Of a DNA stretch of 64,000 bases, positions 39,205-51,355 are shown in pieces; the stretch's first letter is position 1; each line of letters starts with the position of its first letter. Below the pieces are notes generated by a model, which ran no database searches, was not told the DNA's origin, and worked only from the letters and a program-made list of their open reading frames with translations. Made by a program: the position numbers and the translations under genes. This stretch comes from Pseudomonas sp. KUIN-1 (GTDB lineage: Bacteria > Pseudomonadota > Gammaproteobacteria > Pseudomonadales > Pseudomonadaceae), in the NCBI RefSeq assembly GCF_009176725.1, contig NZ_AP020337.1:1984001-2048000 (forward strand), in the 5' to 3' direction.

Positions 39205-40651
39205 AGTCAGTCACCCGCGTTGGAACGGCTGGGGTCTGTAACTCGATGAAGTACTTGCGCAGCAGGTTTTGCGCACTCAACAGGCGGTATTCCTTGCTCG
39301 CCCGGAAATCCGAGAGTGGGGTGAAGTCCTCGCTCAGTGCCGCGCAGGCGCGCTCGACGGTTGCATGGCTCCATGGTTGCCCGATCAGCGCCTGTTCGCA
39401 GGCCGCTGCACGCTTGGGAATCGCCGCCATACCACCGAACGCTATGCGCGCCTCGCGGATGACGCCGTCTTCCAGGGTCAGACGAAAAGCCGCGCAGACC
39501 GCCGAGATGTCGTCATCCAGCCGTTTGGAGACTTTATAGGCGCGGAAGGTCTGCCGCGAAGTGGCGGTGGGCACGATGATCTTTTCGATGAACTCGCTTT
39601 CCTGGCGGGCCGTGACCTTGTAGTCGATGAAATAGTCTTCCAGCGCCAGGGTGCGTTGACTGTTGCCTTTGCGCAGCACGATCTGCGCACCGAGGGCGAT
39701 CAGCAGCGGCGGGGAGTCGCCGATGGGGGAGGCGTTGCCGATGTTGCCGCCCAGCGTGCCCTGATTGCGGATCTGCAACGAGGCGAAGCGCTGCAGTAAC
39801 TCGCCAAAGTCCGGGTATTCGGCCTTGAGTGCTGCATAGCAATCGGTCAGCGGGGTTGCCGCACCGATCTCCAGGCGGTCATCGAAACGCTTCACGCCCT
39901 TCATTTCATCGATGTGTCCGACGTAAATCATCACCGGCAACTGTTTGTGAAACTGCGTGACCTCCAGGGCCAGATCGGTACCGCCGGCCAGCAGGCGCGC
40001 CTGTGGATGGCTGTCGTAGAGGTCTGCCAGATCCGCCACGGTCAGCGGAATGAAGCAGCGTTTTTCGCCGTCATTCAGTTCATCGGTGCCGGCCGGGGCG
40101 ATGGCGCGCAGGCGTTCGACGGTTTGCGTCTGGCGCTGATCGAACTGGTCCGGCAGGCGCTGCGCGCAAGACTGCTCGGCGGCGGCCAGAATAGGGCGAT
40201 AACCGGTACAACGACACAAGTTGCCGGCCAGGGCTTCGTGGGCCTGATGGGCATCGGCTTCGCTGCTGTTCTTTTGCAGGGCAAACAGCGACATCACAAA
40301 GCCGGGGGTACAAAAGCCGCATTGCGAGCCATGACACTCGACCATCGCCTTCTGCACGCTGTGCAACTGCCCCTGATGCTTGAGGTCTTCGACGCTGATC
40401 AATTGCTTGCCGTGCAGCGACGCCATGAACGTCAGGCACGAATTGAGGCTGCGATAACGCAGCGTTTGCTCGCCGTCGGTGTCACTGTGCAACTCGCCCA
40501 CCACGACGGTGCAGGCACCACAGTCACCACTGGCGCAACCTTCCTTGGTACCGGGCTTGTGTGCCTGCTCACGCAGGTAGGTCAGCACGGTCATGTTCGG
40601 ATTCAGGCTGCGCTCGGTTTTTAGCTCTTGGTTCAAAAGGAACTGAATCAC
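39197..40651 (-). CDS. xdhA: Xanthine dehydrogenase, FeS/FAD subunit
   Basis: 484-residue small subunit carrying two [2Fe-2S] clusters and FAD. The plant-type cluster ligands are in KEGCASGDCGACTVVVG; the helical cluster uses CGFCTPGF and CRCTGYRP. The FAD domain contains RLLAGGTDLALEV and NQGTLGGNIGNASPIGD. It is the first gene of xdhA-xdhB-xdhC-guaD and is divergent from a GntR regulator. Two dyad elements lie in its leader. Confidence 0.95.
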   Translation of the reverse strand: MIQFLLNQELKTERSLNPNMTVLTYLREQAHKPGTKEGCASGDCGACTVVVGELHSDTDGEQTLRYRSLNSCLTFMASLHGKQLISVEDLKHQGQLHSVQKAMVECHGSQCGFCTPGFVMSLFALQKNSSEADAHQAHEALAGNLCRCTGYRPILAAAEQSCAQRLPDQFDQRQTQTVERLRAIAPAGTDELNDGEKRCFIPLTVADLADLYDSHPQARLLAGGTDLALEVTQFHKQLPVMIYVGHIDEMKGVKRFDDRLEIGAATPLTDCYAALKAEYPDFGELLQRFASLQIRNQGTLGGNIGNASPIGDSPPLLIALGAQIVLRKGNSQRTLALEDYFIDYKVTARQESEFIEKIIVPTATSRQTFRAYKVSKRLDDDISAVCAAFRLTLEDGVIREARIAFGGMAAIPKRAAACEQALIGQPWSHATVERACAALSEDFTPLSDFRASKEYRLLSAQNLLRKYFIELQTPAVPTRVTDYV

Positions 40652-40928
40652 GGCGCAAAGCCCTCACGTTTATTGTCATCAGACATGTCGATGAATCTAT
40701 CAGCTCTGTTTATTGGGTCAATTTGTTTCTGACTTCCGAGTCAGGAAATTGAGTTTTTCGGCAATCTGCCGATCAAAGAGCCTCTGGTTCTTGAATCGCC
40801 TGTCGGCTGTGATTCAAGGTTTTGCGTATTTCGTGCCAGTTTCCGCGTTTATGGCCCTGCGCCACCCGTGCCGGTTGAGATACACTCCGCGACTTGCATG
40901 CGGAACTGGTTTTTTCTGAAGGATAGTC
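40652..40928. promoter_or_regulatory. Divergent xdhA-gntR control region
   Basis: 277 bases with two dyads: TGTC-ATCA-GACA (40674-40685), 23 bases from the xdhA start, and CTGAC-N6-GTCAG (40729-40744). The second resembles the CTGAC..GTCAG elements upstream of puuE and the porin gene but has wider spacing. Binding proteins unknown; the divergent GntR protein is a candidate. Confidence 0.4.
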
Positions 40929-41588
40929 ATGACGTTCAAGGCCCCGGACAGCCTCGCTGAGCAAATTGCTCATCATCTTGCCGAGCGGATCATTCGCGGT
41001 GAGCTCAAGCCTGGAGAGCGTATCCAGGAACAGAAAGTCACGCAGGCGTTGAACGTCAGCCGTGGCTCCGTGCGCGAAGCATTACTGATTCTGGAGCGCC
41101 GCCACCTGGTAGTGATCCTGCCGCGTCGTGGCGCACAGGTCACGGTGCTCAACGCACATAACGTCACCAGCCTGTGCAGCCTGATGAGCGAGCTGTACAT
41201 TCTGCTGGCCAACGCGGTGGTCGAGCGCTGGAAGACCGAAGAGGATCTTGCACCGTTTCTGCAGATACAACAGCGCCTGCAGGCCAGTTTCGAGCAGCAG
41301 GACGTCAATGCATTCGTCGAAGAGAGCTTCAATGTCATGCGCGCGGCTTACCCGTTCGCCAGCAACCCGTACCTCGAAGAAACCGTCGAGAACCTGCAGC
41401 CTTCCATGAGCCGCAGCTATTTCATCGCGCTCGAGCAACGCAAGGCTGACATGGGTGACTACCTGGCGTTGTTCGGCGATCTGCTTGGCGCAGTGGTGGC
41501 GCGGGATATGCCGAAGATTCGTGTCGTGCTGGTCAGCTACTGTCAGCGCAGCTGCCAGCTGGTGCTGGCCGCCCTGGCAGCGGGCTGA
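40929..41588 (+). CDS. GntR-family regulator (FCD-like)
   Basis: 219-residue regulator with N-terminal winged helix (LAEQIAHHLAERIIRGELKP, NVSRGSVREALLILERR) and a helical C-terminal domain ending CQRSCQLVLAALAAG. The ATG is preceded by GAAGGA. Divergent from xdhA, so control of the xanthine dehydrogenase operon is likely. In P. aeruginosa, to my knowledge, a regulator occupies the same place before smc. It stops four bases before the GTG of smc. Confidence 0.88.
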   Translation: MTFKAPDSLAEQIAHHLAERIIRGELKPGERIQEQKVTQALNVSRGSVREALLILERRHLVVILPRRGAQVTVLNAHNVTSLCSLMSELYILLANAVVERWKTEEDLAPFLQIQQRLQASFEQQDVNAFVEESFNVMRAAYPFASNPYLEETVENLQPSMSRSYFIALEQRKADMGDYLALFGDLLGAVVARDMPKIRVVLVSYCQRSCQLVLAALAAG

Positions 41589-41592
41589 CGCC

Positions 41593-44500
41593 GTGCGCCT
41601 GAAGTGCATCAAGCTGGCGGGGTTCAAATCTTTCGTCGACCCCACCACGGTGAACTTCCCCAGCAACATGGCGGCTGTCGTCGGCCCCAATGGCTGTGGC
41701 AAATCCAACATTATCGACGCCGTGCGCTGGGTCATGGGCGAAAGCTCGGCCAAGAACCTGCGCGGCGAGTCGATGACCGACGTCATCTTCAACGGCTCCA
41801 CCAGCCGCAAGCCGGTGAGCCAGGCCAGCATCGAGCTGGTCTTCGATAACTCCGACGGCACGCTGGTGGGCGAGTACGCGGCGTATGCGGAAATCTCCAT
41901 TCGCCGCAAAGTGACCCGCGACAGCCAGAACAGCTACTACCTCAACGGCACCAAATGCCGCCGTCGCGACATCACCGACATCTTCCTCGGCACCGGCCTG
42001 GGGCCGCGCAGTTATTCGATCATCGAACAGGGCATGATCTCCAAGCTGATCGAAGCCAAGCCCGAAGACCTGCGCAACTTCATCGAAGAAGCCGCAGGGA
42101 TTTCCAAGTACAAGGAGCGGCGTCGGGAAACCGAAAACCGCATTCGTCGTACCCATGAGAACCTGGCGCGCCTGACCGACCTGCGTGAAGAACTCGAGCG
42201 TCAGCTGGAGCGTCTGCACCGGCAGGCTCAGGCGGCCGAGAAATATCAGGAATACAAGGCCGAAGAACGCCAGCTGAAAGCGCAATTGTCGGCCCTGCGC
42301 TGGCAGGCGCTGAATGATCTGGTGGGTCAGCGCGAGGCGGTGATCAGCAATCAGGAGGTCGGTTTCGAGGCGCTGGTGGCCGATCAGCGAAGCGCCGATG
42401 CCAGTATCGAAAGGCTGCGCGACGGCCACCATGACCTGTCCGAACGCTTCAACCTGGTGCAGGGCCGCTTTTATTCGGTCGGCGGCGACATTGCCCGCGT
42501 CGAGCAGAGCATTCAGCACGGTCAGCAGCGGCTGCGCCAATTGCAGGATGACCTGCGTGAAGCCGAACGTGCCCGCCAGGAAACCGAATCGCACCTTGGG
42601 CACGACACCACGTTGCTTGCCACCCTCGGCGAAGAGCTGGAGATGCTCGAGCCCGAACAGGAAATGACCAGCGCCGCCGCCGAGGAGTCGGCCATCGCTC
42701 TGGAAGACGCCGAAGCGGCCATGCAGGGCTGGCAGGAGAAGTGGGACGTCTTCAATCAGCAATCCGCCGAGCCGCAGCGTCAGGCACAGGTCCAGCAGTC
42801 ACGCATTCAGCAACTGGAACAGAGCATCGAACGCCTGGCCGAGCGCCAGCGGCGTCTGGCCGAAGAGCGTCAACTGCTGGCCGCGGACCCGGAAGATGCG
42901 GCCATTCTGCAATTGAGCGAAGACCTCGCCACCCGCGACATGACCCTTGAAGAGCTGCACATGGGCGAGGAGCAGGCGGTCGAGCGTCTTGAGCAATTGC
43001 GCGAGGCGTTGCAGCACGCCAGCCAGGCGCAACAGCAGGCGCAGGGCGAGCTGCAACGTCTCAACGGCCGGCTGGCGTCCCTCGAAGCGCTGCAGCAGGC
43101 GGCACTTGACCCGGACACCGGCACCGCCGAGTGGCTGCGTGATCAGCAACTGGCCGAGCGACCGCGTCTGGCCGAGGGGCTGAGCGTCGAAGCCGGCTGG
43201 GAACTGGCCGTGGAAACTGTGTTGGGTGCCGATTTGCAGGCCGTGCTGGTCGATGACTTCGACGGGCTCGATCTGGCCAATTTCGAACAGGGCGATCTGC
43301 GTTTGCTCAGCGTGGGTGCCGACACGATTCGCGCGCCGGGCAGCTTGCTGGAAAAGGTCGACAGCACGGTCGACCTGTCGGCCTGGCTGGGCCAGGTGAT
43401 TCCGGTCGAGAACCTGGATGAGGCGCTGGCGCGACGCGCACAACTCAGTGCCGGGCAAAGCCTGATCAGCCGTGACGGCTACTGGGTGGGGCGGCACTTT
43501 TTACGTGTCCGCCGCGCCAGCGAAGCGCAGAGCGGTGTGCTGGCGCGCGGTCAGGAATTGCAGCGGCTGGGTCTGGAACGCGATGAGCGCGAAGCGACGC
43601 TGGCCACTTTGGAAGAGCAATTACTGGTCTTGCGCGAGCAACAGTCGCAGGAGGAAGACGCGCGTGAGCAGTTGCGCCGTCGCGTGCAGGACGAAACCCG
43701 TCAGCAAAGCGAACTGAAAGCGCAGCTGTCGGCGGTCCGGGTAAAAGTCGAGCAGTTGACCCTGCGCCGCACCCGCCTTGATGAAGAACTGGCCGAGCTG
43801 GGCGAGCAGCGCGCGGTCGAGCACGAACACCTTGGCGAATCGCGCCTGCAATTGCAGGACGCACTGGACAGCATGGCGCAGGATACCGAGCAGCGCGAAG
43901 TGCTGCAGGCCCAGCGTGATGCGCTGCGTGAGCGTCTGGACCGGATACGTCAGGACGCGCGGCAACACAAGGATCACAGTCATCAACTGGCGGTGCGTCT
44001 GGGCTCGATCAAGGCGCAATACGATTCGACCCGTCAGGCGCTGGAGCGCCTGCGCATGCAGTCCGAAAGGCTTACCGAGAAGCGCGAGCAACTGAGCCTG
44101 AATCTGGAGGAGGGCGAGGCACCGCTCGAAGAACTTCGCCTCAAGCTTGAAGAGCTACTGGAGCGGCGCATGGTGGTCGATGACGAAATGCGCATTGCCA
44201 AGAACGCACTCGAAGACGCTGATCGCGAATTGCGTGAGGCAGAAAAGCGCCGCACCCAGGCCGAGCAGCAATCGCAACTGCTGCGTGGCCAGCTGGAACA
44301 GCAGCGTCTGGAGTGGCAGTCGCTGACGGTGCGTCGCAAAGCCTTGCAGGACCAGTTGCATGAGGACGGCTACGACCTGCATGGCGTGCTCGCCACGCTG
44401 ACGCCGGAAGCCAGCGAACAGGCTGCCGAGCAGCAACTGGAAAGCATCGCCGGGCGTATTCAGCGCCTGGGCGCAATCAACCTCGCGGCCATCGACGAGT

Positions 44501-45081
44501 ACCAGCAGCAGTCCGAGCGCAAGCGCTATCTGGATGCGCAGGATGCCGATCTGGTCGAAGCGCTGGACACCCTGGAAAACGTCATCCGCAAGATCGACAA
44601 GGAGACCCGAAACCGCTTCAAGGATACCTTCGATCAGATAAACAGCGGAATTCAGGCACTTTTCCCAAAAGTTTTCGGTGGTGGCTCCGCTTATTTGGAA
44701 CTGACAGGCGAAGATTTACTCGATACTGGGGTGACAATCATGGCGCGTCCCCCTGGCAAGAAGAACAGCACCATTCATTTGCTCTCGGGTGGTGAAAAAG
44801 CCCTGACCGCGCTGGCGCTGGTGTTTGCCATTTTCAAACTCAATCCTGCGCCGTTTTGCATGCTTGACGAGGTGGATGCGCCGCTGGATGACGCCAACGT
44901 GGGGCGCTATGCACGGTTGGTGAAAGAAATGTCACAAACGGTGCAGTTCATCTACATCACCCACAACAAGATCGCCATGGAAATGGCCGATCAACTGATG
45001 GGGGTTACGATGCATGAGCCCGGTTGTTCGCGGCTGGTAGCGGTGGATGTGGAGCAGGCGATGGCGCTGGTGGATGCCTGA
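41593..45081 (+). CDS. smc: Chromosome segregation ATPase SMC
   Basis: 1162-residue SMC protein organising the chromosome with ScpA/ScpB. The GTG at 41593 gives the canonical opening RLKCIKLAGFKSFVDPTTV; earlier in-frame codons add non-family residues. Walker A is GPNGCGKSN near residue 32. Two long coiled coils (heavy in E, Q, L and R) flank a hinge near residues 510-670. The signature is LLSGGEKALTALAL and Walker B FCMLDEVDAPLDD. Overall length is usual for pseudomonads. Confidence 0.96.
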   Translation: MRLKCIKLAGFKSFVDPTTVNFPSNMAAVVGPNGCGKSNIIDAVRWVMGESSAKNLRGESMTDVIFNGSTSRKPVSQASIELVFDNSDGTLVGEYAAYAEISIRRKVTRDSQNSYYLNGTKCRRRDITDIFLGTGLGPRSYSIIEQGMISKLIEAKPEDLRNFIEEAAGISKYKERRRETENRIRRTHENLARLTDLREELERQLERLHRQAQAAEKYQEYKAEERQLKAQLSALRWQALNDLVGQREAVISNQEVGFEALVADQRSADASIERLRDGHHDLSERFNLVQGRFYSVGGDIARVEQSIQHGQQRLRQLQDDLREAERARQETESHLGHDTTLLATLGEELEMLEPEQEMTSAAAEESAIALEDAEAAMQGWQEKWDVFNQQSAEPQRQAQVQQSRIQQLEQSIERLAERQRRLAEERQLLAADPEDAAILQLSEDLATRDMTLEELHMGEEQAVERLEQLREALQHASQAQQQAQGELQRLNGRLASLEALQQAALDPDTGTAEWLRDQQLAERPRLAEGLSVEAGWELAVETVLGADLQAVLVDDFDGLDLANFEQGDLRLLSVGADTIRAPGSLLEKVDSTVDLSAWLGQVIPVENLDEALARRAQLSAGQSLISRDGYWVGRHFLRVRRASEAQSGVLARGQELQRLGLERDEREATLATLEEQLLVLREQQSQEEDAREQLRRRVQDETRQQSELKAQLSAVRVKVEQLTLRRTRLDEELAELGEQRAVEHEHLGESRLQLQDALDSMAQDTEQREVLQAQRDALRERLDRIRQDARQHKDHSHQLAVRLGSIKAQYDSTRQALERLRMQSERLTEKREQLSLNLEEGEAPLEELRLKLEELLERRMVVDDEMRIAKNALEDADRELREAEKRRTQAEQQSQLLRGQLEQQRLEWQSLTVRRKALQDQLHEDGYDLHGVLATLTPEASEQAAEQQLESIAGRIQRLGAINLAAIDEYQQQSERKRYLDAQDADLVEALDTLENVIRKIDKETRNRFKDTFDQINSGIQALFPKVFGGGSAYLELTGEDLLDTGVTIMARPPGKKNSTIHLLSGGEKALTALALVFAIFKLNPAPFCMLDEVDAPLDDANVGRYARLVKEMSQTVQFIYITHNKIAMEMADQLMGVTMHEPGCSRLVAVDVEQAMALVDA

Positions 45082-45331
45082 TTCGACGCCTCGTTCTGCG
45101 GGCAAATGGCCGCCCGGAGGCCTGAAAATGAGACGCTGGTACATGAGATGGCAATTTGGGCGGCGAAGAGACGTAACAGACGGTGTAAAGTTACCTTTGG
45201 TCGTGCTAGTTTAGTGACCACTTTTTATTTTCGCGTGGGCGAATTGCCAGTCAGAACATAGACTTGGCACCACGTATTAAAGGGGTTTAGGCCCTTATTT
45301 TCAGATTTCTTCATTAGAGGCACTGGATTAC

Positions 45332-46195
45332 ATGGAAATCGGTCTGCGCGAGTGGCTGATCGTCATCGGCATAATAGTCATCGCCGGTATTCTCTTTGAT
45401 GGCTGGCGCCGTATGCGCGGCAGCAAGGGTAAATTGAAATTCAGACTGGATCGGAGCTTCTCCAACCTTCCGGATGAAGAAGAAACCACGTCTGCCGAAG
45501 TGCTGGGGCCGCCCCGTGTGCTGGATACGCACAAGGAGCCGCAGCTCGACGAGCACGATCTGCCGTCCATGAGCGCCAGCCCGCGTGAAGGCAAGCGTAG
45601 CAACAGCGACAAACGCAGTGACAAGAAGCGCAAGGACGAGCCACAGCAGGGCGACCTGAACCTGGATCTCGACGGCCCAAGCCTGTTCACGGGCCGCGAC
45701 GACGATTTCCCGGATGACAAGCCGACCCAGCGCATCACTGAAGACAAGGATCTGCCTCCGGTGGAGGAAGTGCTGGTCATCAGCGTGATCTCGCGCAGCG
45801 AAGGCGGTTTCAAGGGCCCGGCACTGTTGCAGAACATTCTGGAAAGCGGCCTGCGTTTTGGCGAGATGGATATTTTCCACCGTCACGAGAGCATGGCTGG
45901 CAACGGCGAAGTGCTGTTCTCGATGGCCAATGCGGTCAAGCCCGGCGTGTTCGACCTGGACGATATCGACCATTTCAGTACCCGTGCGGTCAGCTTCTTC
46001 CTCGGCTTGCCAGGCCCTCGTCATCCCAAGCAGGCCTTCGACGTGATGGTTGCCGCGGCTCGCAAGCTGGCTCACGAGCTGGATGGCGAACTGAAGGATG
46101 ATCAGCGCAGCGTCATGACCGCGCAGACCATCGAGCATTATCGCCAGCGCATCGTCGAGTTCGAGCGTCGTGCGTTGACCCAGCGTCGCGGTTAA
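45332..46195 (+). CDS. zipA: Cell division protein ZipA
   Basis: 287-residue essential division protein anchoring FtsZ to the membrane. The N-terminal membrane helix is [20 protein letters not shown], with a short periplasmic start. A charged, proline-containing linker (residues 35-140) follows, then the FtsZ-binding domain ([38 protein letters not shown]). It lies in the conserved order smc-zipA-ligA, 250 bases after smc. Confidence 0.94.
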   Translation: MEIGLREWLIVIGIIVIAGILFDGWRRMRGSKGKLKFRLDRSFSNLPDEEETTSAEVLGPPRVLDTHKEPQLDEHDLPSMSASPREGKRSNSDKRSDKKRKDEPQQGDLNLDLDGPSLFTGRDDDFPDDKPTQRITEDKDLPPVEEVLVISVISRSEGGFKGPALLQNILESGLRFGEMDIFHRHESMAGNGEVLFSMANAVKPGVFDLDDIDHFSTRAVSFFLGLPGPRHPKQAFDVMVAAARKLAHELDGELKDDQRSVMTAQTIEHYRQRIVEFERRALTQRRG

Positions 46196-46213
46196 GCAAG
46201 CCCTTGGGCGGGT

Positions 46214-48688
<2,475 letters not shown>

Positions 48689-48712
48689 GGAAGGCCGACG
48701 CTGCGTATGCCC

Positions 48713-48870
48713 TGATGATCGTGCGACGCTCCGCGTCGCATGCAGTTCTGGACGCTCTGCGTCCGATCTTGAGTGTGAGGGTGCGGCGTAGATCTGTGAC
48801 GCGGAGCGTCACGCACTGCATTCCTACGCTGGAGCGTGAGGAACGATAATCCCGACTACCGTGCGACGCA
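48713..48870. repeat. Single diverged copy of the 146-bp repeat
   Basis: Contains GCGACGCTCCGCGTCGCATG, GGACGCTCTGCGTCC, GACGCGGAGCGTC, GCACTGCATTCCTACGCTGG and GGAACGATAAT in the same order as the array at 32.3-34.5 kb. This shows the element is dispersed in the genome. Confidence 0.8.
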
Positions 48871-48985
48871 CCGTTTTGGTCCATGAACACGCCGTCAGCC
48901 TCATCATCCATGCCGCTCGATAATATTTTTGAACCCCTGAAGCGTCGGCATGATCTAGTCCATGCAAGGTCAACGGGAGATCGCC

Positions 48986-50152
48986 ATGTATCGCTTTTTC
49001 GAGCAACTGAGTTCACGCATCACCGCCCCATTTGTCGGCGAATCCAAACGTAACAGCAAGGTCTGGCAGTGCACCTGTGGCCAGTCGGTGTTTTTCCCCA
49101 ATACCCAATGCCTGGCCTGTTCGGCAGCGCTGGGCTACCTGCCTGAGCAGGGACGCGTCGCTACGCTCGAAGCAGGGCCTGAGCCCACTACCTGGCGCTT
49201 GAGCGATGAGCCGGGTGCCGGGCTGTATCGGCGTTGCGCCAACCTCGGCACTCCGGCAGCCTGTAACTGGCTTTTTCCAGAGCACAATGCCGGCGAATTC
49301 TGTGTCGCGTGCAGCCTCAATCACACCATTCCCGACCTGTCCGTGGTTGAAAACGGCGAGCGCTGGCGCAAGGTCGAGACCGCCAAACGGCGTCTGGTCG
49401 CACAGCTGATTTCCCTGGGCCTGCAGGTCATCCCCAAGACTGTCGACGAAGAAACCGGCCTGGCCTTCGATTTTGTCGGTGTCGATCTGGAAGGCAACCT
49501 GCCAACCACAGGCCATGCCAACGGCCTGATCACCCTGAACATCGAAGAAGCCGACGACGCACACCGCGAAGCGATGCGTGTACAGATGCACGAACCCTAT
49601 CGCACCTTGCTCGGCCATTTCCGTCATGAAGTCGGTCATTACTACTGGGATCGGCTCATCGCCAATACCCACTGGCAGGACAGCTATCGCAACCTGTTCG
49701 GCGACGAGCGCGCCAGCTATGCCGACGCGCTCGATCACCACTACAAGAACGGCGCGCCGGACAACTGGCAGGAAAGCTTCGTCAGTGCCTACGCGACCAT
49801 GCATCCGTGGGAAGACTGGGCCGAAACCTGGGCGCATTACCTGCACATGATGGATGCGGTCGACACCGCGCTGGGGTTTGGCATGAGCGCTCGCGACATG
49901 GAGCTCGATTACCAGCCGTTTCCGCTGGAAGTGCTCTACGACCCTCAGCATCCGGGCGGCCCGGCGTTCCTGTCGTTCGTCAATGCCTGGATCGAGCTGG
50001 CGAGCATGCTCAACGAGCTGTCACGCAGCATGGGGCAGCCGGATTTCTATCCGTTCGTGCTGCCTCCAGCAGTCATCGCCAAGCTGCACTTCATCCATCT
50101 GGTGATTCAGGATGCCGGTGGCAAGGCCGATGAGGTTCTGCAGGCCCAGTAA
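48986..50152 (+). CDS. Zinc-ribbon/zincin metallopeptidase-like protein
   Basis: 388-residue protein with an N-terminal zinc-ribbon (WQCTCGQSVFFPNTQCLACS, then CANLG..AACNW and CVACS) and a central zincin motif HEVGHYYWD, near residue 219, an HExxH variant with the Glu retained. A possible third ligand lies further on (MHPWEDWAETWAHYLHM). Family members are known as putative zinc-binding peptidases (DUF2248-type); their substrates are not established. I start at ATG 48986 with GGGAGA 6 bases upstream; ATG 48962 is in frame but lacks this spacing. Cytosolic, no signal peptide. Confidence 0.82.
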   Translation: MYRFFEQLSSRITAPFVGESKRNSKVWQCTCGQSVFFPNTQCLACSAALGYLPEQGRVATLEAGPEPTTWRLSDEPGAGLYRRCANLGTPAACNWLFPEHNAGEFCVACSLNHTIPDLSVVENGERWRKVETAKRRLVAQLISLGLQVIPKTVDEETGLAFDFVGVDLEGNLPTTGHANGLITLNIEEADDAHREAMRVQMHEPYRTLLGHFRHEVGHYYWDRLIANTHWQDSYRNLFGDERASYADALDHHYKNGAPDNWQESFVSAYATMHPWEDWAETWAHYLHMMDAVDTALGFGMSARDMELDYQPFPLEVLYDPQHPGGPAFLSFVNAWIELASMLNELSRSMGQPDFYPFVLPPAVIAKLHFIHLVIQDAGGKADEVLQAQ

Positions 50153-50209
50153 ACACGGGTCTTGCCTGACACGCTTCGGCGGCGTGTCAGGCCTTTGTTC
50201 AAAGCAGGT

Positions 50210-50698
50210 TCAAAGCATCAGCGTCAGCCTGCGCTCGAAGCCGATGCGCCCGCGGTACGCCTCACCGGTATCGGTCCAGCCCTGGCCTGTATAAAGCCCG
50301 ATGGCGGCCGAGTTGTCCGCATCCACCGACAGCATCAATTGAGTGATGTCCGGCCATTTCAGACGCAACGCCGCAGGCAGCGCTTGCAGGCACGCCTTGC
50401 CCAGCCCCTTGCCCTGTTCGCGGTGATCGATCTGCAACGCATGCAGTGTCGCCGTCAGATCCTCCTGAGCCCAATGCGGCAGACAATCGTCGCGCTTGAG
50501 CAGGAAAAACCCCACCGCCTTCTCGTCACCGAGCAGCGCGAAGCCGCAAATATTCGGACTGGGTCTGACCAGAAGCGTATTGAGCGCGGTGTAGATGTCG
50601 CCGGAAAACTGTATCTGTTCCTGCGTAACCTCAAGGTATCCGAGCTGCTGGCGTTGAGAGGCGGTGAGGTCGTGGTAGTCGACCAATCGAGTCTGCAT
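50210..50698 (-). CDS. GNAT acetyltransferase
   Basis: 162-residue GCN5-related acetyltransferase. The acetyl-CoA loop is HREQGKGLGKACLQAL and the C-terminal motif is NSAAIGLYTGQGWTDTGEAYRGR. I start at ATG 50698 rather than TTG 50704. It is alone on the minus strand, upstream of the SRP RNA gene. Substrate unknown. Confidence 0.85.
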   Translation of the reverse strand: MQTRLVDYHDLTASQRQQLGYLEVTQEQIQFSGDIYTALNTLLVRPSPNICGFALLGDEKAVGFFLLKRDDCLPHWAQEDLTATLHALQIDHREQGKGLGKACLQALPAALRLKWPDITQLMLSVDADNSAAIGLYTGQGWTDTGEAYRGRIGFERRLTLML

Positions 50699-50856
50699 GA
50701 GCAACCTGCTGGCTGATTATTGTTGAGGCGGGCAGGGTACAGGATCGAATGGGGTCGTTTCGAGGATTTGTAACGCTGATGACCGGTACGCATTTGCCGT
50801 TCAGCCCCGGCACACAAGTGCTTGAGCCCCCTCGAAATTTTTATCCGCAGCAACGG

Positions 50857-50884
50857 TTGTAAACTCGCGCAAGACCGGTACAAT
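50857..50884 (+). promoter_or_regulatory. Sigma-70 promoter of the SRP RNA gene
   Basis: TTGTAA (50857-50862) and TACAAT (50879-50884) with a 16-base spacer, followed by GC-rich sequence and, at 50892-50907, the inverted repeat CTCACCA-AC-TGGTGAG in the leader before the mature RNA. Both hexamers are close to consensus, as expected for a highly expressed stable RNA. Confidence 0.7.
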
Positions 50885-50916
50885 GGCGCGGCTCACCAAC
50901 TGGTGAGTGTCGTTAT

Positions 50917-51026
50917 GGTGACCCCATCGGTCCCCCCGCAACGATTACCCGTGAACCTGGTCAGATCCGGAAGGAAGCAGCCACAGCGGGAACATTGTGT
51001 GCCGGGGTGTGGCTGGTGGGGGCACC
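50917..51026 (+). ncRNA. ffs: Signal recognition particle 4.5S RNA
   Basis: Contains the universally conserved SRP core GGTCAGATCCGGAAGGAAGC followed by AGCC, with the matching apical and basal strands. The 5' arm GGTGACCCCAT...CCCCCCGCAACG pairs with the 3' arm GTGTGCCGGGG...GGTGGGGGCACC. Ends are estimated from the pairing and may be off by several bases. It binds Ffh and directs membrane-protein translation. Unlike the common Pseudomonas arrangement, dnaX is 4 kb away. Confidence 0.95.
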
Positions 51027-51355
51027 ACCTTAACGAATCTTCAGTCGTTCCTCGACGCAGTTGCACTGCAATTCCCCTTTCTCCCAGTACCTCTGAACCC
51101 TCGCCATATGCCGAACGCGCATTAGCTATTCCTGCTTTTGTGTCCGCGCATGGATACCTTTTGCAACGCGTGTGGCCATCCTGATGTAGAGCGGCCGGTA
51201 ATGCGATCCGAATTCGTCTGAACCCTCCGCGCCATGTGCCACCTAACCCCTTACGCGTCGCTTGAAACCGTTTTACGGCAAGGGGCAATTCAAGTCGCTG
51301 CGGGTGTCACAGGCTTTTCGGTCAGGCGTCTCGCAGCAGTGGAGCCGGGGGCCGG
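51027..51355. other. Spacer between ffs and the MscS-like gene
   Basis: 329 bases. I see no coding potential with a plausible start, no clear terminator and no repeat. It probably contains the promoter of the channel gene. Confidence 0.5.
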
